Notes: a model not told the origin generated them from the sequence alone. DNA of 64,000 nucleotides from Actinacidiphila oryziradicis (GCF_005047355.1 NZ_SUMC01000002.1:62001-126000), one strand, 5' to 3'. Positions 20,721 through 29,601 are shown, counted from the first letter of the stretch. Translations and numbers: made by a program.

Positions 20721-21219
20721 GGATCTCTGTTCCTTGTACGGAGGAAGGGTCGGTCAGCCGCATCACCAGCGCGTCGACATTGCCCGGCTGGTAGTAGCCA
20801 CGCCGGAAGCCGATCGACTCGAAGCCGAAACGGGTGTAGAGGCGCTGGGCACGCTCGTTGTCCACCCGCACTTCGAGCAGCACCTCATGGCACTCGAAAG
20901 AGGTGGCCTGGCGCAGCAGTTCCCGCAACAGCCTGGCGCCGAGGCCGGTGCCCCACTGGCCCCGGGCCGTGCCGATCGTCTGTATGTCGCCGGTCCCGGC
21001 GATCGCGGCGAGCCCCCCATAGCCCGCGACACGCCCGGACTCGTCCTCGGCCACCACATAGTGACGCGTTGCGTCGGGGTGGCGCGCGTCGGCCAGTTCC
21101 GACCAGAACATGCCGCGCGACCAGGCATCGTCCGGGAAGAGCTCGTGTTCCAGCTCCATCACCGCATCGATGTCCCACCAGCGCATCTCGCGCAACACAA
21201 TGCTTGTTACGGCGTTCAT
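20713..21219 (-). CDS. rimI: Ribosomal protein bS18 N-alanine acetyltransferase-like RimI (GNAT)
   Basis: N-terminal protein acetyltransferase using acetyl-CoA. The 168 residues form one GNAT domain: [26 protein letters not shown], the acetyl-CoA loop [15 protein letters not shown] (Q/RxxGxG/A form), and the family block [30 protein letters not shown]. The ATG at 21219 overlaps the tsaB stop by 4 nt (ATGA), and its own stop overlaps tsaD. The gene order tsaB-rimI-tsaD is widespread. Its true substrate in actinobacteria may be broader than bS18. Confidence 0.93.
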   Translation of the reverse strand: MNAVTSIVLREMRWWDIDAVMELEHELFPDDAWSRGMFWSELADARHPDATRHYVVAEDESGRVAGYGGLAAIAGTGDIQTIGTARGQWGTGLGARLLRELLRQATSFECHEVLLEVRVDNERAQRLYTRFGFESIGFRRGYYQPGNVDALVMRLTDPSSVQGTEIHG

Positions 21220-21875
21220 TTCGGCAGGACCGCCTTGTAGCCAGCCGGCACTTGAGCGTCCGGCCGCCGCAGATACAGCGGCAGCGCCGGCAGGAACTCC
21301 TCGCCCTCCGCCAGCTTCAAGGCGGCCAACGCCGCCAGAGCCCCGGCCGACTGATGCCCAGGCGGTCGTACGTCCGTGAACACATCCGGATACAGCGCAG
21401 CCCCCGCGCCCACCGCCGGCAGCCCGGCAACAGCCCCTGCGATCTTCGCCGGACGGTCCACGGCGGCCTCGGTGACCCGGGTACGGGCGTTCAAGTACCG
21501 CGCCCAGTACACCTCTTTCCGCCGCGCATCGGTCGCGACGACGAACGGCTCGTCCAGGCCGGCCGCGTAAGCGATGCCGTCCAGCGTGCACACCCCGTGC
21601 ACCGGCACCCCCAGCGCGTCCCCGAACGCCGCGGCCGTCACCAGGCCGACTCTCAGCCCCGTGTACGGCCCCGGCCCGACCCCGACCACGATGCCGGTCA
21701 CCGCGTCGAGCTTCACCCCCGCCTCCCCCAGCACCCGGTCCACGGCGGGCATCAGCAGTTCCCCGTGCCGCCGCGCGTCGACGGTCGTCGATTCGGCGAG
21801 CACACCCTGCCCGTCGTGCAGGGCGGCGGTGACGGCGGGAGTGGCGGTATCAAAGGCGAGCAGCAGCACGACCAC
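21216..21875 (-). CDS. tsaB: t6A modification protein TsaB
   Basis: Inactive ASKHA paralogue of TsaD that dimerises with it and is required for t6A synthesis. It has 219 residues: LLLAFDTATPAVTAALHDG at the start, then VGVGPGPYTGLRVGL, the family signature. There is no metal-binding HxxxH, as expected for TsaB. It is the first gene of the tsaB-rimI-tsaD unit. In-frame ATG and GTG starts lie within two codons of each other. Confidence 0.95.
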   Translation of the reverse strand: MVVLLLAFDTATPAVTAALHDGQGVLAESTTVDARRHGELLMPAVDRVLGEAGVKLDAVTGIVVGVGPGPYTGLRVGLVTAAAFGDALGVPVHGVCTLDGIAYAAGLDEPFVVATDARRKEVYWARYLNARTRVTEAAVDRPAKIAGAVAGLPAVGAGAALYPDVFTDVRPPGHQSAGALAALAALKLAEGEEFLPALPLYLRRPDAQVPAGYKAVLPK

Positions 21876-21990
21876 AGCCTACGGCGCGGGAGTCCCCCCA
21901 CCGGCCCCAAGACGCAGCCTGGCAGCCCGCTGCCGCCGTCTTGTCACCCCTTACCGGCCGTGAGCCCGCGACGAGACGCAAGGGGGGCGG

Positions 21991-22028
21991 GACAGGCCCT
22001 AGTGCCCGTACGGGCACTAGGGCCTGTC
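21991..22028. repeat. Perfect 38-bp palindrome at the junction of MITE copy B
   Basis: The sequence equals its own reverse complement across 38 bp, centred on CCCGTACGGG. It arises where an isolated element end (gacaggcccta) faces the left end of copy B (tagggcctgtc). It suggests a second, mostly deleted copy or nested insertion. It lies in the 508-bp space between divergent tsaB and the secreted-protein gene. Confidence 0.85.
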
Positions 22029-22208
22029 CGGCCGATCTCCGTGGGAGAAGGAGCGGGGTCTGGCGCCTGTGATCGCAAGGCGGAGGAGGGAGGCGACGCG
22101 GAGCGTCGTCGACTGACGACAACGCCGCGAGCTCCCCCAGCTACCGCTGGGAGGTGCCCCCAGTGCCAGGGCACGCGACGCCGCGGAGATCGGCCGGACA
22201 GGCCCTAA
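22017..22208. mobile_element. MITE-like element, copy B
   Basis: 184 bp between CTAG (22017-22020) and CTAA (22205-22208). The terminal inverted repeat GGCCTGTCCGGCCGATCTCC is repeated inverted at the right end. The interior has the shared gagaaggagcggggtc block, a gtcgtcgactgacgac segment and one cctccc hairpin. Coding capacity is nil. It lies in the divergent spacer, so it could affect promoters of tsaB or the downstream gene. Confidence 0.8.
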
Positions 22209-22383
22209 AGCGACGCAGGGCGGGTGGCCACACGGCGGCAGCCGCAAATCGACCGCAGCGCCGCCCGCTAGGGCCCACGCCGCCCCACCCCGACCCACCC
22301 GCACCGGTGTGCGCCTTCCGGCGCCGAGTAACGGCCGGGCGCTGCTAACGTCGCAACAGAGCGCAAACCCCTCCGGAGGAGAA

Positions 22384-22944
22384 ATGGCAAGGATCAGCCC
22401 GGGGACCATCGTGGCCGGCCTCACCGCGGCCGCGGTGGCCGCGATCGCCGCGCTGGCTGTCCAGGCGTCGGGCGCGGCACCGATCGCCCGCCCGGGCAAC
22501 CCCGGTGGAGCGGCGGCCTCGCCCTCCACTGCCTCGTCGCAATCGACGGCGAAGGCGAAGGCCAACGCGTTGCCGGGCGGCTCCGGAAGCGGCCTGCGCG
22601 TCGTGTACTCGCTCGGCGAGAACCGGGTCTGGCTGGTGGACGCGGCCGGCAAGGCGACCCGCACCTTCCTGGTCACCCCCGGCACCGTCGATCCCGCGCT
22701 CGGCTCGTACACCGTGACGTCACGCACCGCACAGGGCCTGGGCGGCGACGGGGTGTCGATCGAGCATGTGGTGCGGTTCGCGACGCACAACGGTGTGATC
22801 ATCGGCTTCAGCGCGGCGCAGGACGGCTCACTGCCCACCCCGAACCCCGCGCAGAAGACCGGCGGCATTCGCGAAAAGCGGGCGGACGGCACAGCGGTGT
22901 GGGACACGGCGGTGACCGGAACAAAGGTCGTCGTAGTGAAGTAA
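22384..22944 (+). CDS. Secreted or lipid-free exported protein, unknown
   Basis: The 186 residues start with a signal-peptide or anchor helix (TIVAGLTAAAVAAIAALAVQA). A Ser/Ala-rich linker comes next, then a compact beta-rich domain (RVVYSLGENRVWLVDAAGKATRTFLVTPGTVDPALGSY is one such stretch, split by turns). The domain resembles the first half of an L,D-transpeptidase fold, but there is no HGC or SxGC active site, so it is not an active enzyme of that class. GGAGGAG precedes the ATG. It converges on the 66-residue gene. Confidence 0.75.
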   Translation: MARISPGTIVAGLTAAAVAAIAALAVQASGAAPIARPGNPGGAAASPSTASSQSTAKAKANALPGGSGSGLRVVYSLGENRVWLVDAAGKATRTFLVTPGTVDPALGSYTVTSRTAQGLGGDGVSIEHVVRFATHNGVIIGFSAAQDGSLPTPNPAQKTGGIREKRADGTAVWDTAVTGTKVVVVK

Positions 22945-22950
22945 CCCGAC

Positions 22951-23151
22951 TCAATGACTGACGGCGGCGTCCGGCTCGTCCCCGGCGCCGGCGCCCGGTT
23001 CCGGGTCGGCCTCGGCGGCGTCGTCGCCCTCCGGCGGCGTACTGATCGTGTTCGCGGCGGCGCCTGCCGCCAGCAGGTCCCGCATCGAGAAACCCGGGCA
23101 GCCCGGCGCCTTCGGGGCGCTGGGTGCGTCCTTCGTGCCGTAGGCCGACAT
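22951..23151 (-). CDS. Unknown 66-residue protein behind an iron box
   Basis: MSAYGTKDAPSAPKAPG leads into CPGFSMRDLLAAGAAANTIS and a long acidic Pro/Glu/Asp tail. There is a strong ribosome-binding site (AGGAGG, 5 nt before the ATG). It has one Cys and no membrane helix. The promoter region carries a DtxR/DmdR-like inverted repeat at 23176-23196, so expression is probably iron-repressed. It sits between tsaE and the secreted-protein gene. I recognise no domain; a small iron-responsive peptide is an inference. Confidence 0.72.
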   Translation of the reverse strand: MSAYGTKDAPSAPKAPGCPGFSMRDLLAAGAAANTISTPPEGDDAAEADPEPGAGAGDEPDAAVSH

Positions 23152-23175
23152 GCGTGCCTCCTGGGACCAGGCAGG

Positions 23176-23196
23176 TGAGGTTAGGTCGCCCTAACC
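23176..23196 (-). promoter_or_regulatory. DtxR/DmdR-type iron box
   Basis: GGTTAGG and CCTAACC (23179-23185 and 23190-23196) form a perfect 7-bp inverted repeat with a 4-bp gap. The 19-bp window TGAGGTTAGGTCGCCCTAA (23176-23194) agrees with the Streptomyces iron-box form TTAGGTTAGGCTCACCTAA at 14 of 19 positions. It lies 25-45 bp before the start of the 66-residue gene. Confidence 0.65.
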
Positions 23197-23245
23197 GGCT
23201 CTCTGCCTCCAGCAGAACACGTATGGGTGCCTCTGCGCAACATCT

Positions 23246-23264
23246 TGCCGACACCTTGTCGGCA
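23246..23264 (-). terminator. Small hairpin after tsaE
   Basis: TGCCGACA/TGTCGGCA, an 8-bp stem with a 3-nt loop, 45 bp past the tsaE stop on the minus strand. Confidence 0.4.
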
Positions 23265-23308
23265 CGTAAGCGCCGGAAACGCCAGAAGCCCCGGAAGCCC
23301 CACAGCCC

Positions 23309-23818
23309 TCAAACCGCGAGCGCCGACAGATCCTGGGCCGCCCAGCGCTCACCGATCCCGGTGACGGTCACCTCCCGCTCGTCGTGGTCGTCCTCGGCGA
23401 GCTCGACCATGCCGACAGCCCGCTGGATCACGACCTGCAGGCGCGCCTCGGACAGCTTCTCGACCTTGCCCTCGCCCCACTCCACGACCACCACCGATTC
23501 CGGCAGCGACACATCCAGGTCCAGATCCTCCATCTCGTCAAGCCCGCCGCCCAGCCGGTACGCGTCCACGTGCACCAGCGCGGGGCCGCCGCTCTGCGAC
23601 GGATGCACGCGCGCGATCACGAACGTCGGCGATGTGACCGCCCCCCGCACCCCGAGTCCCTCGCCCAGCCCCCGGGTCAGCGTCGTCTTGCCCGCCCCCA
23701 GCTCACCGCTGAGCAGCACCAGGTCGCCGGGCGCGAGCAGCCCCGCGAGCCTGCGGCCCAGCTCCCGCATGTGCTCCGGGGTCTTGACGGTGATACGGAC
23801 TTCCTGAGGTGCTCCCAT
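23309..23818 (-). CDS. tsaE: tRNA t6A modification ATPase TsaE
   Basis: P-loop ATPase that resets the TsaB-TsaD complex during t6A synthesis. It has 169 residues. Walker A is SGELGAGKTTLTRGLGEGLG, followed by SPTFVI, VHVDAYRL and the VVVVEWGEG Walker-B-like segment, all family signatures. It is separated from tsaB by the iron-box gene and the secreted-protein gene, which split the usual tsaE-tsaB neighbourhood. It lies downstream of the hydrolase and alr on the same strand. Confidence 0.95.
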   Translation of the reverse strand: MGAPQEVRITVKTPEHMRELGRRLAGLLAPGDLVLLSGELGAGKTTLTRGLGEGLGVRGAVTSPTFVIARVHPSQSGGPALVHVDAYRLGGGLDEMEDLDLDVSLPESVVVVEWGEGKVEKLSEARLQVVIQRAVGMVELAEDDHDEREVTVTGIGERWAAQDLSALAV

Positions 23819-23857
23819 GAGCCCGAATGTACCGGTGCCGGGCGCGGTGCAGAGCCG

Positions 23858-25108
23858 CTACGCCCCTTCGGCCGCCGCCGCGGACCCCAACTCGCGGAGC
23901 GCCTGCGGCAGCGGGGCCCTGGCGGCGTCCGCAGCCTCCGTGAGCAGCGCGGCGAGATGAGCGTTGACCAGGTCGGGACGCTCCAGCATCACGAGGTGCC
24001 CGGCGCCGGGGACGACGACGAACTCGGCGTCCGGCAGCCGCTCGGCGATGTCGCGGCTGTGGTCGCTGGGCGTCAGCAGGTCCTTGTCCCCGGCGAGCAC
24101 AAGCCCCGGCAGGCTGTCGAAAACCTCCAGGGCCTCGGTCTTCTCGTGCTCGGTGAAGGCCGGATAGAACTCCGCCACGACATCGATCGGCGTCGACTCG
24201 ATCATCCGCTCCGCGAACCTGCCGACTCCCGGGTCCACGTCGTCCGAGCCGAAGGAGTACCGCTTCACGATCCCGGCGAAGAGGTCCGCGGTCGCCCGCC
24301 GCCCCCGCTCCACCAGGTCCACCTGGGTGCCCAGCACCCGCAGCACGCCGGGCGCCAGCACTCGGAACGCCCGCGTGGCCGCCGCCGGCAGGCCGAGCGT
24401 GACGGCGGCCATCTTGCCGGAGGACGTGCCGACGAAGGCGACACCGGCCACCCGTTCGTGGACCAGGTCCGGGAACTGCTCGGCGAACGCCATGACCGTC
24501 ATGCCGCCCATGGAGTGGCCGACGAGGACCAGCGGCCCGTCGGGCGCGGCGGCGTCGATGACCCGCTTCAGATCCCGTCCGAGCTGGTCGATGGTGGCGG
24601 GGGCGCCGCCGAGCTGGTCCTTGCCGCGCGCGGAGCGGCCGTGGGAGCGCTGGTCCCAGTACACGGCCCGTACGCTGCCGCGCAGGGCTGCGCGCTGGAA
24701 GTGCCAGGAGTCCTGGTTCAGGCAGTAACCATGGCTGAAGACAACGGTCAGCGGCGGTGAGGCCCCGTTTCGCCGGAAAAGCCCGGCCCGCCGCCTCTTG
24801 CCCCGGCGCGGGGCGGCCTCCGCCGGCGCGGACTCGATCTCGTCGGTCTCGTAGTAGAGCTCGGTGCCGTCCTCGGCGAAAACCGTGCTCGGGGTGCCGC
24901 GCAGAGTGCCGTACGGCCCGTAGGTGTCCAGCGCCAGCAGCGCCTTGCGGCGCACTCCGCGGCCGACGGTGGCCCGCTCGATGGCGACGCCCGCCGCCGC
25001 CCCCGCCGCGACGACGCCGATCGCGGCGCCGACGAGCCCGGCACGTGCCCAGCGCCCGGACGAGGTGGCCTCGGCCACCGCCTCCAATGCAGTTTTGGTC
25101 TCGCTCAT
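23858..25108 (-). CDS. Alpha/beta-hydrolase with N-terminal membrane helix
   Basis: 416 residues. A hydrophobic Ala/Gly/Val helix (about residues 22-45) anchors the protein. The hydrolase core follows with the oxyanion region VVFSHGYCLNQ, YWDQRSHGRS, the nucleophile elbow GHSMGGM, a late acid residue (LAGDKDLLTPS) and the catalytic His in VVPGAGHLVMLE. Substrate unknown; lipase, esterase and peptidase activities are all possible. It sits between alr and tsaE, a common actinobacterial arrangement, 33 bp after alr. Confidence 0.88.
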   Translation of the reverse strand: MSETKTALEAVAEATSSGRWARAGLVGAAIGVVAAGAAAGVAIERATVGRGVRRKALLALDTYGPYGTLRGTPSTVFAEDGTELYYETDEIESAPAEAAPRRGKRRRAGLFRRNGASPPLTVVFSHGYCLNQDSWHFQRAALRGSVRAVYWDQRSHGRSARGKDQLGGAPATIDQLGRDLKRVIDAAAPDGPLVLVGHSMGGMTVMAFAEQFPDLVHERVAGVAFVGTSSGKMAAVTLGLPAAATRAFRVLAPGVLRVLGTQVDLVERGRRATADLFAGIVKRYSFGSDDVDPGVGRFAERMIESTPIDVVAEFYPAFTEHEKTEALEVFDSLPGLVLAGDKDLLTPSDHSRDIAERLPDAEFVVVPGAGHLVMLERPDLVNAHLAALLTEAADAARAPLPQALRELGSAAAAEGA

Positions 25109-25141
25109 GGTCGTATTCGCTGCTCCCGGTCGGCCTACGCG

Positions 25142-26278
25142 TTACTTACCCACGTAGACACGCGGCACCCGGGTTCCGATCCGAGTAATGATCTCGTAAG
25201 AGATGGTGTCGGCGGCCAGCGCCCAGTCCTCGGCCGTCGGCTCGCCCCGGTCACCCGGCCCGAAGAGCAGCGCCTCGTCGCCCACCTCCGCCGAGTCGCC
25301 GCCCAAGTCCACGACGAACTGGTCCATCGCCACCCTCCCCGCCACCGTCCGCCACTTGCCCGCGACCAGCACCGGCCCGGTGCCCGACGCATGGCGCGGG
25401 ATGCCGTCCGCGTAGCCGACCGGCACCAGGGCGAGGGTCGTCGCACCCGGAGTGGTGTATTTGTGGCCGTAACTGATGCCGTGCCCGCCCGGTACCGCCT
25501 TGACCAGCGCGATCCGAGCACCGAGCGTCATCACCGGACGCAGCCCGAAGTCCGCCGGCGCCCCCAGCTGCGGCACGGGCGAGATCCCGTACATCGCGAC
25601 CCCGGTCCGCACGAGATCGAAGTGCGACTCGGGGAGGGTGAGCGTCGCCGGGGAGTTCGCCATATGCCGGACCTCGGGCCGCAGGCCCGCACGCTCCGCA
25701 TGCGCCAGTGCTTCGCGGTACGAGGCAAGTTGGGCGGCGATGGAGGGATGACCGGGCTCATCCGCGCACGCGAAGTGCGACCAGAGACCGGTCACCTGTA
25801 GGGCGCCCTCCGCCTCGGCCGCGCGTGCCGCCGCGACGAGTTCCGGCCAATCGGCGGGCTGCGCGCCGTTACGGCCCAACCCTGTGTCGGCTTTGAGGTG
25901 CACCCGGGCGTGTCGCCCGGCCGCGCGCGCGGCGGCGACGACCTCGCGCAGCGCCCACATGCCGCTCACCGATACGTCGATGTCCGCCTCGATGGCCTCG
26001 CGCCACGGGCCGCCCGGCGTCCACAGCCAGCACAGCGCCCTGGCGCCGACGCCCGCCGCGCGCAGCTCCAGCGCCTCCTGCGGCGTTGCCGTGCCCAGCC
26101 AGGTCGCGCCCGCCTCGATCGCCGCACGGGCGCACGGCACCATGCCGTGGCCATAGGCGTCCGATTTCACCACGGCCATCAGCCCGGCGCCGGGTGCACG
26201 GGCCCGCAGCGCCTCCACATTGGCCCGGAGCGCGGCCAGATCTATCCGGGCCCAGGCACGCATCGCAGTACTGTCCAT
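25142..26278 (-). CDS. alr: Alanine racemase
   Basis: PLP enzyme making D-alanine for peptidoglycan. It has 378 residues with an N-terminal TIM-barrel; the PLP lysine is Lys38 in VVKSDAYGHG. RVHLKADTGLGRNG and HMANSPATL follow. The C-terminal beta domain carries the second catalytic base region (YGHKY) and GRVAMDQFVVDLG. It begins the alr-hydrolase-tsaE run on the minus strand. Confidence 0.96.
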   Translation of the reverse strand: MDSTAMRAWARIDLAALRANVEALRARAPGAGLMAVVKSDAYGHGMVPCARAAIEAGATWLGTATPQEALELRAAGVGARALCWLWTPGGPWREAIEADIDVSVSGMWALREVVAAARAAGRHARVHLKADTGLGRNGAQPADWPELVAAARAAEAEGALQVTGLWSHFACADEPGHPSIAAQLASYREALAHAERAGLRPEVRHMANSPATLTLPESHFDLVRTGVAMYGISPVPQLGAPADFGLRPVMTLGARIALVKAVPGGHGISYGHKYTTPGATTLALVPVGYADGIPRHASGTGPVLVAGKWRTVAGRVAMDQFVVDLGGDSAEVGDEALLFGPGDRGEPTAEDWALAADTISYEIITRIGTRVPRVYVGK

Positions 26279-26316
26279 CGAACCCAGTGTCTCAGGCTTC
26301 TGTCATGCCCCTCGCG

Positions 26317-27090
26317 TTACGTCCCTGGCTTGCGGCCCCACACGTACACCCGGTCCTTCAGCTTCAGCACGCCCCACAGGCTCTGCGCGTCGCTATAGGA
26401 GAGGTTTACGCAGCCGTACGAGCCCGGCGGGCCGTACACGCTCCCGCTGCTGATCGCGTGCAACGCCTCTCCCCCGTCGAAGAACTGGCTGAACGGCATC
26501 TTCGTACCGTAGATCTCCGACACCTGGTCCCGCTTGCGCTCGTACACCTCGTGCCATCCGATGCGCGTCTCGTACCCGCGCCGGCCGGTGCGGATCGAGA
26601 CCGGGCCGTAGATGACCTTCTTGCCGCTCTGCACCCACAGCAGCTGCCGGTCCAAGTCCACGCACACCACGCGCTGTCTGGTGCGCACCGGGCACTTCCC
26701 GGCCGCGTTCGGGTTGCCCTGCGCCTGTTCGAGCCGCATCCAGCCCCAGGTCACGGGCCCGGCGTAGCCGGTGTCCGGGGTAATGCCGTACTCCGACTGG
26801 AATGCCCTGATCGCTTCGCAGTCCGCGGGCGACTGACTGCCGTCGACCGGCAGCTTCAGGTACTTCTCCACCTCGCGCTGGTACGGCCCGCTCTGCCCGG
26901 TGCAGGCACCGGCATCCGCGTCGCCGCCCGGCTCCCCAGCGTCAGAATCGTCGTCCGGTACCAACTCCACCAGGTCCACGTTCACGCTGTGACCGGAGCC
27001 CGGTCCGTCGTCGGCTATCGCTCTGGTCGGAGCGAGCGCCGTCATCGCGGCCAGTGCCACAGCCGCGAGACGCATCCTTTTCGTCACCAT
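26317..27090 (-). CDS. Secreted L,D-transpeptidase with peptidoglycan-binding domain
   Basis: Likely makes or remodels 3-3 peptidoglycan cross-links outside the membrane. It has 257 residues: a signal peptide (RMRLAAVALAAMTALAPTRAIA), an acidic linker, a PG_binding_1-like segment (REVEKYLKL...IRAFQSEYGI), then the YkuD catalytic domain. The catalytic His is in ALHAISSGSVYG and the nucleophile Cys in GSYGCVNLS. The ATG at 27090 is preferred because the signal peptide begins there; the Shine-Dalgarno is weak. It is 38 bp beyond the alr start on the same strand. Confidence 0.88.
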   Translation of the reverse strand: MVTKRMRLAAVALAAMTALAPTRAIADDGPGSGHSVNVDLVELVPDDDSDAGEPGGDADAGACTGQSGPYQREVEKYLKLPVDGSQSPADCEAIRAFQSEYGITPDTGYAGPVTWGWMRLEQAQGNPNAAGKCPVRTRQRVVCVDLDRQLLWVQSGKKVIYGPVSIRTGRRGYETRIGWHEVYERKRDQVSEIYGTKMPFSQFFDGGEALHAISSGSVYGPPGSYGCVNLSYSDAQSLWGVLKLKDRVYVWGRKPGT

Positions 27091-27758
27091 GCCGGATGCA
27101 TTCCGCGTACACCGGCCCACGGCACGGTCCGAGGCCCCGATTCCCCCGCTTGGGGGATGCGCCAGCTGCTGCGCAGGGCCGGCCTGCATGGTCCCGCCCC
27201 GTCTGCCGGGGTTGCCGCTTTGTCCTCAAACGCCGGACGGGCTGGGTTGTCGTGCGCGGGGTCGGGGCCGCTGTGGGGTGATCTCCTCGGGGCTCGCGCG
27301 TGCGGGTCCGCAGCATGCTTGCCCGGGGTGCACACGCTCGTCCCCTGCGGGGACACCCCGGCGCGTCCCCTCCCAGCCGCATGGGCGCGTGACGGCCTCG
27401 CCGTGGCGGAGACCGTAAAACGAACGCACCGCACCCGGTGGTTTGGACCCCAAGAGAACACGCACCGCAAGGCGCTGTGACGGCCGGAGGGGGCGGTGCA
27501 GGGGTGTCCCCGCAGACTGTGTCGCCGTATGCCGGTGGCGATGGCGCATGGTGCAGGGGATGCTGGCGACACAGTCGTAAGGGCACCTCCTGGGGGCACC
27601 TCCCGGCCGAAGGCTGGGGGAGGTAGCTGGTGGGGGCACCTCCCGGCCGAAGGTTGGGGGAGAGAGTCACCCCGGAGGCGCCACCGACCCACCCACCGAA
27701 CAAAGCGCACCCCGCGCAACGGCGCAGGGCCAGAAAGGCAGAGCCCGCCGCAGGGGCG
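27091..27758. other. Repeat-rich intergenic region, no gene
   Basis: 668 bp without a credible gene. Contents: the dispersed motif tcctcaaacgccggacgggc at 27223-27242; an inverted repeat GACTGTGTCGCC/GGCGACACAGTC (27515-27526, 27565-27576) with a 38-nt loop; and two direct copies of the hairpin repeat gggggcacctccc...gggggag at 27591-27622 and 27631-27662. The second element also occurs near 9209. Confidence 0.7.
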
Positions 27759-29207
27759 CTACGCCGACCGTACGTCGCGCCACGCGGCAGGCAGCGAGTC
27801 GGCGATATCGGCGGCGGCGATGGGTGAGCCGGCGGCGATACGGCCCGCCAGACCGTGCAGGTAGGCGCCGACGGACGCCGCGTCGCGGGCGGCGAGGCCG
27901 GCCGCCAGCAGGGAGCCGGTCAGGCCGGACAGGACATCGCCGCTGCCCGCGGTGGCCAGCCACGGCGTGCCGGTGGGGTTCACCCGTACCGGCGTGTCCG
28001 GGTCCGGCTCGGCGACGAGGGTCGTCGAGCCCTTGAGCAGTGCGGTCGCCCGGTAGGCCGCCGCGAGGCGGCGCACCGAGGCGAGACGGGCGGCCTCGAC
28101 CTCCTCGCGGGAGGCGCCCAGCAGCGCCGCCGCCTCCCCTGCGTGCGGGGTGAGTACAGTCGGCGCGCGCCGGGAGCGGACCTGTTCCCGTTCCATGAGC
28201 CGCAGGCCATCGGCGTCCACGAGAACCGGCACCTCGGCCGCCAGTACCTCCGCCACGGCCTGCCGCGCGTCCGACCCGTCGCCCAGGCCCGGGCCCACCA
28301 CCCAGGCCTGCACGCGCCCCGCCTTGGCCGGCGGGCCCGCCGACACCAGCGTCTCGGGAAAGCGGGCCAGCACCGCGTCCGCCCCGGTGCCGACGTAGCG
28401 GACCGCGCCCGCCCCGCCCCGCAGCGCCCCGGCCACCGCTAGCACCGCCGCGCCGGGGTAGCGCTCCGAGCCCGCGACGATTCCGACGACGCCCCGGCGG
28501 TACTTGTCGCTCTCGGCGGAGGGCGTGGGCAGCAGCGCCGCCACGTCCGCGTGCTGAAGCGCTTCGAGCACGGGGTCCCGGAGGGCGAGCCCGATGTCGA
28601 TGAGCCGCAGGGCTCCGGCGCGGCTCGCCGCCGGGTCGATCAGCAGGCCCGGCTTGTACGTCCCGAACGTGACCGTGAAGTCCGCCCGCACCGCCGGGCC
28701 GTGCAGTTCGCCGGTGTCGGCGTCGATGCCGCTCGGCAGATCCACCGCGACGACCGTCGCCCCCGACGCGGTGGCCGCCGCCGCCAGCTCCGCCGCTTCC
28801 GGGCGCAGCCCGCCCTTCCCACCGATGCCCACGATCCCGTCCAGGATCAGTTCCGCCCGTGCGATGAGCGGCCCCGCCGCCGCCGGGGTCACCGCCCTGC
28901 CGCCGGACGCTCTCAGTGCGGCCAGGCCCTGGGCGTGCGCGCGCTCAGGTGAGAGGAGTACGGCTGTCACGCCTGCTCCGCGCCTGGCGAGGCGCGCGCC
29001 CGCGTAGAGCGCGTCGCCGCCGTTGTCGCCGCTGCCGACGAGCAGCACGACGCGTGCGCCGTACACCCTGCGGAGCGCTTCCGTGCAGGTCGCGGCCAGG
29101 CCTGCCGCCGCGCGCTGCATGAGCGCGCCATCGGGGAGCGCGGCCATCAGGGCCCGCTCGGCGGTCCGGATCGTTTCGACACTGTGCGCTTGCCTCATGC
29201 GCACCAT
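27759..29207 (-). CDS. nnr: Bifunctional NAD(P)H-hydrate epimerase / dehydratase
   Basis: It repairs hydrated NADH and NADPH. The N-terminal half (YjeF_N, about residues 1-220) epimerises R/S-hydrates: VLLVGSGDNGGDALYAGARL and VDLPSGIDADTG. The C-terminal half (YjeF_C, ribokinase-like fold) is the ADP-dependent dehydratase: VVGIVAGSERYPGAAVLA, VVGPGLGDG, LTPHAGEAAALLG, and the GTPWLATAGSGDVLSG active-site loop. The 482-residue length suits the fused form. The start could equally be at 29198 (MRQAHSVETI). It lies 25 bp after acpS. Confidence 0.95.
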   Translation of the reverse strand: MVRMRQAHSVETIRTAERALMAALPDGALMQRAAAGLAATCTEALRRVYGARVVLLVGSGDNGGDALYAGARLARRGAGVTAVLLSPERAHAQGLAALRASGGRAVTPAAAGPLIARAELILDGIVGIGGKGGLRPEAAELAAAATASGATVVAVDLPSGIDADTGELHGPAVRADFTVTFGTYKPGLLIDPAASRAGALRLIDIGLALRDPVLEALQHADVAALLPTPSAESDKYRRGVVGIVAGSERYPGAAVLAVAGALRGGAGAVRYVGTGADAVLARFPETLVSAGPPAKAGRVQAWVVGPGLGDGSDARQAVAEVLAAEVPVLVDADGLRLMEREQVRSRRAPTVLTPHAGEAAALLGASREEVEAARLASVRRLAAAYRATALLKGSTTLVAEPDPDTPVRVNPTGTPWLATAGSGDVLSGLTGSLLAAGLAARDAASVGAYLHGLAGRIAAGSPIAAADIADSLPAAWRDVRSA

Positions 29208-29232
29208 TGAACAGCCCCAGGGGGTTTTTCGT

Positions 29233-29601
29233 TCACCCCTCCGCGATCACCACGGCGGAAGCGATCCCCGCGTCGTGGCTCAACGACACGTGCCACGCCC
29301 GTACCCCGAGCTCCGCCGCGCACGCGGCCACCGTGCCGGAGACGGCCAGCCGGGGCCGTCCGGAGTCCTCCGTGACGATCTCGGCGTCGAGCCACCGCAG
29401 CCCGCCGGGGGCGCCCAGCGCCTTGGCCAGGGCCTCCTTGGCGGCGAAGCGGGCGGCGAGGGAGGCGACGCCGCGCCGGGCGCCGTCCGGGAGGTAGAAC
29501 TCGTTCCGGAGGAACAAGCGGTCGGCCAGCCCCGGAGTGCGTTCCAGTGAAGCGGCGAAGCGGTCGATCTCGGCGACGTCGATGCCGACTCCGATGATCA
29601 C
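29233..29601 (-). CDS. acpS: Holo-[acyl-carrier-protein] synthase
   Basis: It transfers 4'-phosphopantetheine from CoA to ACPs of fatty-acid and possibly polyketide synthesis. It has 122 residues, of the trimeric AcpS type. The Mg-binding [11 protein letters not shown] at the N-terminus is followed by [13 protein letters not shown] and [16 protein letters not shown]. Its start overlaps the glmS stop by 4 nt (ATGA), indicating coupled translation. Confidence 0.95.
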   Translation of the reverse strand: MIIGVGIDVAEIDRFAASLERTPGLADRLFLRNEFYLPDGARRGVASLAARFAAKEALAKALGAPGGLRWLDAEIVTEDSGRPRLAVSGTVAACAAELGVRAWHVSLSHDAGIASAVVIAEG

